From Cryomorphaceae bacterium (GTDB taxonomy: Bacteria; Bacteroidota; Bacteroidia; Flavobacteriales_D; Crocinitomicaceae): 8,108 bases of DNA. A program made the position numbers and the translations under genes. How positions within the stretch are numbered: the first letter of the stretch is position 1; each line of letters opens with the position of its first letter. The notes under the pieces were generated by a model that was not told the origin of the DNA, did no database searches, and worked only from the letters and a program-made list of their open reading frames with translations. The stretch spans positions 1-8,108 of the forward strand of contig JAIXRD010000251.1 in assembly GCA_027485365.1 (NCBI GenBank), read 5' to 3'. This document shows, piece by piece, positions 1 through 6,275 of the stretch.

Positions 1-66
1 AAGACCGCCTGACTTTAGAAACTCTTTAACTACCTTTAGCTTGAACTGCTTGCTGTACTTGCTCAT
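1..66 (-). CDS. IS3-family transposase OrfA, N-terminal fragment (cut by window edge)
   Basis: Twenty-two codons are visible from ATG at 66-64, reading MSKYSKQFKLKVVKEFLKSG then GL. This is the characteristic start of IS3-family OrfA proteins, which carry an N-terminal helix-turn-helix of the transposase_8 type and bind the IS ends. A run of five Gs at 80-76 lies about nine bases before the ATG and is the likely ribosome binding site. OrfA is normally fused to the catalytic OrfB by programmed -1 frameshifting, but OrfB lies outside the window. The reading frame is open up to the window edge, so it is partial only because the sequence stops there. Confidence 0.75.
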   Translation of the reverse strand, partial: MSKYSKQFKLKVVKEFLKSGGL

Positions 67-114
67 AAAACAAAACCCCCTTGGCTGGACATAACGTCCA
101 ACTTTTGGGGGTCA
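1..114 (-). mobile_element. End of an IS3-family insertion sequence, running off the left edge
   Basis: On the minus strand the element begins at 114 with TGACCCCCAAAAGTTGGAC, which fits the TGA...CA termini of IS3-family elements. It continues through a short inverted repeat (TGGAC at 86-90 and GTCCA at 96-100, 5-nt loop) into the start of a transposase OrfA. The order of terminal inverted repeat, short leader, then OrfA start is typical of the upstream end of an IS3 element (IS150-like subgroup by the look of the TIR). The rest of the element, the second inverted repeat and any target-site duplication lie outside the window, so completeness and activity cannot be judged. Confidence 0.8.
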
Positions 115-151
115 GTTCAGAAGGTGGCTTTTGATTTAATAGCAAGACTAT

Positions 152-205
152 TTATTCAACCGCCTTGACCATGTCTTCAATGACCTTCTTCGCATCACCG
201 AAGAC
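152..205 (-). pseudogene. pntB: Remnant of the 3' end of pntB (NAD(P) transhydrogenase subunit beta)
   Basis: Reading leftwards from 205, the frame encodes VFGDAKKVIEDMVKAVE followed by TAA at 154-152. PntB proteins end in a similar sequence (E. coli PntB has LFGDAK about 15 residues from its C-terminus), so I read this as the last 17 codons of a pntB-type gene. PntB is the membrane subunit of the proton-translocating transhydrogenase. The similarity stops abruptly: two codons further upstream (211-209) there is an in-frame TGA, and nothing PntB-like precedes it. It is therefore a detached gene tail of about 54 bp, lying 38 bp from the IS terminus. It could be an IS-associated rearrangement scar or the duplicated gene end left at an integration site. 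The assignment is from memory of the family, on a short stretch. Confidence 0.5.
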
Positions 206-309
206 ATATCAACACTTTGCGAGTGTAATAAGAATCAACAACTTACAGCAGTATAAAAAAATTCTCTCAATTCCATGTAATTCGATATTAACGTATTTAA
301 TGTTGTGAC

Positions 310-327
310 TTGGACAAAATTTGGACA
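310..327. repeat. Pair of direct TTGGACA repeats, 11 bp apart
   Basis: TTGGACA occurs at 310-316 and again at 321-327, so the copies are offset by 11 bp, about one helical turn, and present the same DNA face. Such pairs occur as protein-binding sites, for example arm-type sites of tyrosine recombinases. Alternatively, TGACTTGGACAAAATTTGG from 306 resembles a decayed IS3-type terminus: it starts with TGA and is rich in TTGGAC, as is the IS end at 83-114. I cannot tell these apart. Confidence 0.3.
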
Positions 328-375
328 CGCACAATCCAGTTCAGACCTGTATGGCAATTTCAATAACTTAAAACA

Positions 376-447
376 CTAATACCCCTTAGGCCTACCGCAG
401 GTGGGGTGGGGAGCTGGACCAGCAGGGCCATATCCCCGGGGGGATTT
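376..447 (-). pseudogene. Possible C-terminal remnant of a small Gly/Pro-rich protein
   Basis: Read on the minus strand from 447, the frame gives a 23-residue Gly/Pro-rich stretch containing GYGPAGPAPHPTCGRPKGY before a TAG at 378-376. An in-frame TAA lies immediately upstream (450-448) and there is no start codon in between, so this is not an intact gene. It stands out as an island of higher GC in an AT-rich spacer, and its composition looks like the tail of a small secreted protein. No parent protein is identified. It may simply be a GC-rich non-coding patch; confidence is low. Confidence 0.25.
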
Positions 448-678
448 TTAGTTATCTCGTGTGCAGCACCTGGTAAAAAAATGGATATACACACCTCTTT
501 TGGTTAACTTAAAAAGATGAAGACTAGAAAACTCAAATCAAATAAAAACATTACTGAATACCTAGATCGAGACTAAGTCGTGACAAAATATATAAAGGTA
601 AAATTGTTTCTAACAAAATATTGTGAGCCAGCCGCATTTTGGTGCATTAGGGTTAAATTATTTGATGTACAAACATAA

Positions 679-1080
679 ATGATAAAAAGTTACTTTGGAT
701 ATTTTTCAAGAAAACCAGTTCAAGAAGAAATCTTGTGGTTCAAGAAGAATCAAAGTATTACCGGCTACGCAAGCGACGATGGGTTTATCGTAATTAACCC
801 ATTCTCTACTCTCAATAAAAAAGAAATTGCAGCTGTTTGTATTAATGAGGCTTTAAGATTATTTATGAGGGATCATAAAATAAACCCAAAAATAAAATTA
901 ACTAAAAAACAAACAAACTTTTTTATGGGGACTGCATATGAAGGAAAAATTATTGAAACAAAACAAACCATAGTTGCACGGATAATAGCAGGCGATCCTA
1001 GTGCCCAAGATGTAACTCTCACGCAGAGGATGGTTGCAAATGAAATTTGTAGATTGGCGGTAAAAAATGCAAAAAAGTAA
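679..1080 (+). CDS. Hypothetical protein, 133 residues, upstream of and overlapping the thioredoxin gene
   Basis: I do not recognise this protein with certainty. It is a soluble, basic, mixed alpha/beta-looking protein without signal peptide, membrane helix or cysteine pair; its only cysteines are in AAVCINEA and NEICRLAV. Visible blocks are an N-terminal SYFGYFSRKPVQEEILWF, GYASDDGFIVINPFSTLNKKE, a helical NEALRLFMRDH, and TIVARIIAGDPSAQD near the C-terminus. The crisp blocks suggest a conserved family, and I have a vague impression of phage-associated hypothetical proteins with this layout, which I cannot verify. It overlaps the following tlpA-like gene by 14 bp, so the two are probably co-transcribed and translationally coupled. 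The ATG at 679 has no obvious Shine-Dalgarno sequence. Confidence 0.75.
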   Translation: MIKSYFGYFSRKPVQEEILWFKKNQSITGYASDDGFIVINPFSTLNKKEIAAVCINEALRLFMRDHKINPKIKLTKKQTNFFMGTAYEGKIIETKQTIVARIIAGDPSAQDVTLTQRMVANEICRLAVKNAKK

Positions 1081-1618
1081 ATATATTCTCGGCCTAATAA
1101 TGACTTACCTTACTCTTTTGGCATCGAATGCATATGCTCAATCCAGCTATAAAGATAATGAACTAATTAATTTGAAAATTCATAAAAATGCAATCAAACT
1201 CCCTAACATTGAATTTATTGATCAGTCTGGGAACAAAATATCCAACTTAAATTTTCTTGGCCAAGTAAGTGTGATTAACCTATGGGCAACTTGGTGCCCT
1301 CCATGCGTTAAAGAGCTGCCATCCATAGATAGGCTAGCTAAAATTGTGAGTAAAGATCAAATAAAAATATACGCCGTATCTCAGGATAGAGCGGGCAATA
1401 AAATTGTGCCGGCCTACTTTCAAAAACTTAATCTCAAAAATTTAACAATTTTTTTGGATAATCAAGCATCTTTAATGGCAGCATTCAGGACACCAGTACT
1501 GCCAACGACAATCATAATTGATAAAAAGGGTATGGAAATCGCACGACTAGTCGGAGAGATAAACTGGGACTCGCCGGAAGTTATAAGCTACCTGAAAAGT
1601 ATTTCTAACGAAAAATAA
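1067..1618 (+). CDS. Exported TlpA/ResA-like thioredoxin-family protein
   Basis: This 183-residue protein has a signal peptide (basic MQKSK start, hydrophobic core about 7-20, likely cleavage after AYA at 24) and a TlpA/ResA-type thioredoxin fold. The active site is W-C-P-P-C at 76-80 within NLWATWCPPCVKELP. The cis-proline loop is LPTT around 145-148, followed by the IIIDKKG strand typical of the family. Such proteins act in the periplasm as thiol-disulfide reductants, for example for apocytochrome c or metal-site cysteines; the substrate here is unknown. It overlaps the upstream 133-residue gene by 14 bp, and GGCGG a few bases before the ATG may serve as ribosome binding site. Its stop codon lies 1 bp from the stop of the convergent 650-residue membrane protein gene, leaving no room for a terminator. 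The neighbouring cassette encodes a five-cysteine secreted peptide, so a role in its redox state is possible but only inferred. Confidence 0.9.
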   Translation: MQKSKYILGLIMTYLTLLASNAYAQSSYKDNELINLKIHKNAIKLPNIEFIDQSGNKISNLNFLGQVSVINLWATWCPPCVKELPSIDRLAKIVSKDQIKIYAVSQDRAGNKIVPAYFQKLNLKNLTIFLDNQASLMAAFRTPVLPTTIIIDKKGMEIARLVGEINWDSPEVISYLKSISNEK

Positions 1619-1619
1619 T

Positions 1620-3572
1620 TCAATCAAGTAGTTTTAGTAGGTACTGAATGTTTGCATCAACTGGTGGCGAGCCAGATAAAAAATATTTATCGAGAATAAG
1701 TGTTACTGGCGGTGTAGAGTTAATTTCTATCACGGATGCCTGATTTACATCTCCAACGATAATTTTTGCATTACCGCTCACCCTGCAATATTGAGTTTCA
1801 AGAAGGTTTATTTTTGGCTCTACTGAATTTGTATAGCTTGAGATTCCACAATTATCAATTTTTATTCCATTATAAGTAAAACCATTTTTTATATGGCCAA
1901 CATGTATTTCTGCAAGGCCAGAAATTCCGATATCTTTTGAGGTCATATATTCTTCATATACAAAAAGTCTTTTGTTACTCTCATCAATAGCTTTTGAAAT
2001 TGCTGAAATTGCAACTGCAGAACTTCTTTCGTCGCCACCAAAATATTTGAGATTTTGAGATAAATTTTTGTGAGCCCCATAATTAGGTAATGACTGAGAT
2101 GTAAGTCCTAGGAACATGATCGACAAAACCAAAATAGGAAGGGTACAAATATATCTAGAATCTGTTGAGGTTGCATTTCTAAATCTTATTTGATAAACCC
2201 AAATAGAAATAGTCATAAGTATCCATAACTGTAATAACAGCATAGGAAATAGGGTAGCTAAAAATATTGTGTGAATAACAGGCGTTGGATTTGGCAATAG
2301 ATAACGGTTCATAAGAAAACTGTTGTCCCCACTTAAGACCCAAAGTGGACCATTTTTATAGGCTGCCATTAACAGCGACCAACCTCTGGGATCGGAATGG
2401 CCAAGAAGAAAATCTCCTACCCAAAAATCATTAAATTCGTTTGGCCCTGAGTCTGCAAATATAGATTTAGCAATTAAAATTGGGAATGCTTTAAGACTGG
2501 AAATGGTTAAGCTTGCACCACGATTTATTGTGGCGTTGAAAGGGAACTGTAGAGCTGAGCTTGTCCAGAGGGCGCCCATTTGATTGGCGTTATTGGGGGG
2601 AATGGTTGTAGTGTTATTGAAGCGTAAAGCTCCATCAAATAACGGATTAAGCCTATCAGCAAAACCGCTATAGTTAGTATGTTCGCCTCCAATTAGAACG
2701 GTAAGAGACTTTCCAATGGGAGAATTCTTTAAATCTAATAAAAATTTATGGGATCCAGGGGCCGTTCCCCACGGAACAATAACAAGACTATTTTCATGAA
2801 TCTCGCTAATATCTGAAATTTGCTTTGTCTTAATACCGGCAAGATTTAATGTACTGGAGTAGTCTTTGAAAAATTGAGATTCATACTTTTCAACAGACGG
2901 CGGTATCCAAACAACAATTCGCTCTAAATCAATTCGGGTTGATGATGTCCAAATAAATATTGAATGTATTAAAAGTAATACTATAACTACATAAAACTTA
3001 TACCTTAAATATGGTGCCTGAAGGTCTTTATTGCTTGCAAAATAAAAACTAACAATAACTGCGTTGACAATACCGACAGCTACGACATCTAAATTTATAA
3101 ACCAATTTAGTAAACTACTAAATAATATTAAGGCAAGATATAAGAAAAATTTTAAAATATTTTTATTAAATATAAAAATAGAAAGAAATAACAGAAACAA
3201 AAATGGCGTAGCTTGTTCGAGCTGCAAAGGCAGCCAAGAACCCATAATTAGAGCTATCGTCTGAAATAGCGGTGATTCCATTAATATCAACAAGAGTGCA
3301 ATTGATATTAAATGTGGGAAGAAATATACCAATAGGCTAGAAGCGAAGGCAACCGTAAACAATTCCACCGAGAGAAGCCCAGATAAACTGATGGCAAAGG
3401 CTACGATTGAAAATATACAAAAAGATAGGCAGGCTTTTCCCCCAAGTTCCGATGTAAGCCAAATTCCCACCAGACTAATAGCAACCAAAACTAGTGGGTA
3501 CAGCCCCGATAGAGTTGGCAACATTGCGCTCAGTACGCCTAAAAAAATTAATAAACTTCCATTTTTCAGCAT
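1620..3572 (-). CDS. Multi-spanning membrane protein with a periplasmic GATase/DUF4350-like domain (650 residues)
   Basis: The function is unknown. About the first 210 residues are strongly hydrophobic, with some eight or nine helices. A basic loop (about 181-192) precedes the last helix, so residues 215-430 are predicted to be periplasmic. This domain begins RIVVWIPPSV, contains the strand and motif TVLIGGEHTN (291-300) and ends with LWVLSGDNSFLMN (410-422), a pattern like class I glutamine-amidotransferase-like (DUF4350/GldG-type) sensor domains that lack a catalytic cysteine. Helices at about 434-460 and 474-491 flank a basic loop, returning residues 495-650 to the periplasm. That last domain holds Cys575 and Cys596, which could pair. 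It shares this layout with the upstream 896-residue protein and starts 1 bp after its stop, so the two are surely co-translated and may form a complex. The ATG at 3572 was chosen for this spacing; GAG in TTTTTGAGTCG is a weak ribosome binding site. Confidence 0.85.
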   Translation of the reverse strand: MLKNGSLLIFLGVLSAMLPTLSGLYPLVLVAISLVGIWLTSELGGKACLSFCIFSIVAFAISLSGLLSVELFTVAFASSLLVYFFPHLISIALLLILMESPLFQTIALIMGSWLPLQLEQATPFLFLLFLSIFIFNKNILKFFLYLALILFSSLLNWFINLDVVAVGIVNAVIVSFYFASNKDLQAPYLRYKFYVVIVLLLIHSIFIWTSSTRIDLERIVVWIPPSVEKYESQFFKDYSSTLNLAGIKTKQISDISEIHENSLVIVPWGTAPGSHKFLLDLKNSPIGKSLTVLIGGEHTNYSGFADRLNPLFDGALRFNNTTTIPPNNANQMGALWTSSALQFPFNATINRGASLTISSLKAFPILIAKSIFADSGPNEFNDFWVGDFLLGHSDPRGWSLLMAAYKNGPLWVLSGDNSFLMNRYLLPNPTPVIHTIFLATLFPMLLLQLWILMTISIWVYQIRFRNATSTDSRYICTLPILVLSIMFLGLTSQSLPNYGAHKNLSQNLKYFGGDERSSAVAISAISKAIDESNKRLFVYEEYMTSKDIGISGLAEIHVGHIKNGFTYNGIKIDNCGISSYTNSVEPKINLLETQYCRVSGNAKIIVGDVNQASVIEINSTPPVTLILDKYFLSGSPPVDANIQYLLKLLD

Positions 3573-3573
3573 A

Positions 3574-6264
3574 TCAACGACTCAAAAATACTATGTTGTA
3601 GTTTGCATTAAGGCCAGAAAATCGTCGATCATGGACAAGTTCAATTGCGGTCAATTTTTCATTGATCTTTGAATATGTAACCGCCCATTCAATTAAATCA
3701 TGACTAATAAATTGCTTTGTGCAAAAGTTATTTGTATCTAACTTCGAACAGTCATTTTGAATAAATTGAATTGAATCCGTCTCGAGTTTTGCGAGATAAA
3801 AATCTGGATTATCTCCAAGGCTATCAATTGATCCGCTTCCTGATGAAAGATCAATATTTCCACTCATCATCTTAAGGCCATTTTTAACTACAATAAACTT
3901 TTTTAGCGGGACATTTAGGGCATTTGAAGATAATTTTCTTTGGGCATCAAGTAAAAGAATTTGCTTTGGGAAAATTGATGTAACAAACATTGCAATTTGC
4001 CGCTCCCTAACCTTTGATAAAGAGGAGGGTATTGTTCCCTCCCATACCTCGCCCATAACTGAATCACTTATGGCCTCTGAATTAAAGCCAATTACTAAAT
4101 GGCCATCAACAGATTTGTTATCTTTTTTATCCCCTTGTAGTCTAAATGCCTGGAAAAATTCTTGACCCCCAATCTCCATGAAGTGGCTAGTTGGCAATGT
4201 GTCAACTTTATATTCGATAACCCTAGTTACATCAACTCCAAGCCTATCTTCTATAGTTGATCGCCCTCCTTCCTGGATTGCTAGACTTTTAGCGATAGTT
4301 AATCTCATTGAAAGAGACTTGAGCCACTCCTTTATGTCACTATCCTTTGCCTGTGATTTATCAAACAGGATATTTAGACGGCCACCATCTTGAATGTATT
4401 GAATGATTTCAGAGAGTTTTGGTAGTGAGCTGACTTTTGGATTTATGAGCAAGTTAATAGGTGCTGCCGAGTTAAAAGATAAATCCCCTTCAGGCTGTAA
4501 TCTTGCTAATACACCATATTTAGGGAATGTAGATAGTGATCTAGTGAAGTTATGCTCACCAATTGGAACTAATTGCGACAGATTTTCCGCTTTTGCGCCA
4601 ACCCCCAAGGAAACGTTCAAAGAATAATCTTTATTTATAGTTGGGCTACTTATTGCAGCGGCTCCTATTAGCGTAGTAATGCCCAAATATATTCCGCAAA
4701 CAATAATTCCTAATATCTGCAACACATTACTAGTGGAAATAGTTATCAAGAGTAAGATTAATACCAACACAAGTACGACGGTACTAAAAATTTGAAAAAT
4801 ACTAGAGTAGGCATTTATAGCAACAATTGATTTGAATAGATCAAAAAATTCACCATGAAAAATAGCAAAGTTAGACCAGGGTGTACTGTCGCCAATGACC
4901 GTAACCATGCCCTTCTTTTGGCTCAATAAAACAGCACTCGGATGATTTCCAAAAGCTAGATTAAGGCTTGGATTGAAGTATCCAAACCTATTTGCCTTAA
5001 AATAAATTGCATCCTCTACAAACGAAGGCCCATACTCCCCAACACTTAAAGCTGCCAGTGGAATATGCTTAAAACCAGTTCCAGTCATATACGTGAATGT
5101 TGACGTTACACCCAGTATTTTTCCTCTAACAAAATCTAATTTAGCCTCAGGTGCAACTGTGGGCCTGCCAACTTTATTAAAGTTAGCATTTGATGCTATT
5201 TCTACCCCGCCTAGGCGCTTGAGAACTGGGGTTAAATTAATTGTGGTATCAAATAAGTTAGTATGATCAGCTACAACCAAGAGATGCCCCCCACGCTCTA
5301 CCCAGGAAGTAATATCCTCAACAAACTTATCGGATAAGGGTTCTATAGGCATTTTTAATATAAATAGTGAACTAATTGCATCCTTAGGTAACTCTCCGCC
5401 CTCGTAGCGTGAAACTCCATTAAATATTTTTTCAGCATATTGATACAAAACTGAGTATGTGTAAGTTACATTTCTACCAAAGTCATCCGGGCCGTAGGGT
5501 GACTTAGTTGTTTCCCAGGCACCATGAGACTCGTCAAAAATAATTTGGTTAATGGGATGCTTAGTAGTAATCCCACTTATGGCGATAAGTGCAAATGAAG
5601 TAACAAAAATTAAAGAATATTTTTTAACGTCATTGAAATTATTTTTATCGACTGATATTTGCTTATCTAATGGCGCCATTACAAAAATAGCAATTAGAAG
5701 AATAATTCCCGGTAATAATCTAAAGAGCTCATTCGTAAAGACTGATGTCGCTAACCACCCACCGAAAGCTAATATGTTTAGTAAAGCCCATATTAGCAAA
5801 GCTAATAAAATCGAAAATATTGCGTTTTTATATGCTTTTAGTGCAATAAATAGGATGAATACTGAAAATAGCTGGGAAATTAAAAATGCCGCCGAACCTA
5901 TCGATAGAGAAAAAATGGTGAGGTCATTACTTGATAGGCTAATCAGCCATTGCTGATAAATGATAGGTGAAGCTATGCTCAGCAATAAAAATAAGATACT
6001 GAGCCTACGACCAAAGAGTAAAAAAATATAGGTCGCACTAATTAATACTAATAACCAAGATCCAAAATATATCGACGCCAATACTGCAGTGATCCAAAAG
6101 ACTATGCTTCTAATGCGATCAAAATGGCTTAAACCAACGAATAAGAGTGGAGTTAGACACCAAGCCGCATAACTATTCTGCTCGGTAAGGTAAAGCGGGG
6201 TTAGGCAAAAAAATAAGGCTAAGAAAAATATCTTAGCCTTACCCTGCAAATAAACTAATTGCAA
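3574..6264 (-). CDS. Large membrane protein with two periplasmic GATase-like domains (896 residues)
   Basis: The exact function is unknown. Residues 1-233 form about eight or nine helices; a basic loop (201-216) before the last one places residues 234-485 in the periplasm. That region looks like a DUF4350/GATase-like domain: FDESHG (243-248), the strand WVERGGHLLVVADHTN (321-336), and VTVIGDSTPWSN (454-465). Two helices (about 489-510 and 515-537) precede a second exported region, 545-896. Its core repeats the same pattern in weaker form: IQDGGRLNILFD (624-635) without DHTN, and LVIGFNSEAISDSVMGEVW (723-741) where GDS would lie. Cys839 and Cys848 sit near the end. The start is TTG at 6264, forced by an in-frame TAA immediately before it; another TTG six codons in is possible and neither has a good ribosome binding site. 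The gene follows the Cys-repeat peptide gene by 9 bp and precedes its 650-residue paralogue by 1 bp, indicating an operon. Confidence 0.85.
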   Translation of the reverse strand: MQLVYLQGKAKIFFLALFFCLTPLYLTEQNSYAAWCLTPLLFVGLSHFDRIRSIVFWITAVLASIYFGSWLLVLISATYIFLLFGRRLSILFLLLSIASPIIYQQWLISLSSNDLTIFSLSIGSAAFLISQLFSVFILFIALKAYKNAIFSILLALLIWALLNILAFGGWLATSVFTNELFRLLPGIILLIAIFVMAPLDKQISVDKNNFNDVKKYSLIFVTSFALIAISGITTKHPINQIIFDESHGAWETTKSPYGPDDFGRNVTYTYSVLYQYAEKIFNGVSRYEGGELPKDAISSLFILKMPIEPLSDKFVEDITSWVERGGHLLVVADHTNLFDTTINLTPVLKRLGGVEIASNANFNKVGRPTVAPEAKLDFVRGKILGVTSTFTYMTGTGFKHIPLAALSVGEYGPSFVEDAIYFKANRFGYFNPSLNLAFGNHPSAVLLSQKKGMVTVIGDSTPWSNFAIFHGEFFDLFKSIVAINAYSSIFQIFSTVVLVLVLILLLITISTSNVLQILGIIVCGIYLGITTLIGAAAISSPTINKDYSLNVSLGVGAKAENLSQLVPIGEHNFTRSLSTFPKYGVLARLQPEGDLSFNSAAPINLLINPKVSSLPKLSEIIQYIQDGGRLNILFDKSQAKDSDIKEWLKSLSMRLTIAKSLAIQEGGRSTIEDRLGVDVTRVIEYKVDTLPTSHFMEIGGQEFFQAFRLQGDKKDNKSVDGHLVIGFNSEAISDSVMGEVWEGTIPSSLSKVRERQIAMFVTSIFPKQILLLDAQRKLSSNALNVPLKKFIVVKNGLKMMSGNIDLSSGSGSIDSLGDNPDFYLAKLETDSIQFIQNDCSKLDTNNFCTKQFISHDLIEWAVTYSKINEKLTAIELVHDRRFSGLNANYNIVFLSR

Positions 6265-6275
6265 TTACAAATCTA

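Larger units (their letters stand above)
206..678. other. Gene-poor stretch between the IS/pntB scar and the first intact gene
   Basis: I see no convincing intact gene here on either strand. The stretch holds two TTGGACA copies (310-327), a GC-rich patch at 382-445 that looks like the end of a lost minus-strand gene, and a small GC-rich palindrome followed by Ts (around 432-448) that is too compact to call a terminator. The part from about 480 to 678 is AT-rich and should contain the promoter of the gene starting at 679, but no clear -35/-10 pair stands out. No tRNA-like cloverleaf was seen. Confidence 0.6.

Noticed and set aside
430..450. GC-rich palindrome ATCCC-CGGG-GGGAT followed by Ts, as a terminator
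   Set aside because: The stem is only 5 bp, the T-run is short and no expressed gene ends just upstream on the plus strand.
3064..3264. 66-codon plus-strand ORF
   Set aside because: It lies wholly inside and antisense to the 650-residue membrane protein gene, with a Lys/Asn/Ile-rich low-information translation.
3391..3672. 93-codon plus-strand ORF
   Set aside because: It is antisense to the junction of the two large membrane protein genes, whose helices and tight spacing are convincing; no signal or domain in the translation.
4178..4627. Two plus-strand ORFs of 71 and 74 codons
   Set aside because: Both are antisense to the second exported domain of the 896-residue protein and show no recognisable features.
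5552..5956. 134-codon plus-strand ORF
   Set aside because: It is antisense to the hydrophobic N-terminal helices of the 896-residue protein; such complements are often open by composition alone.
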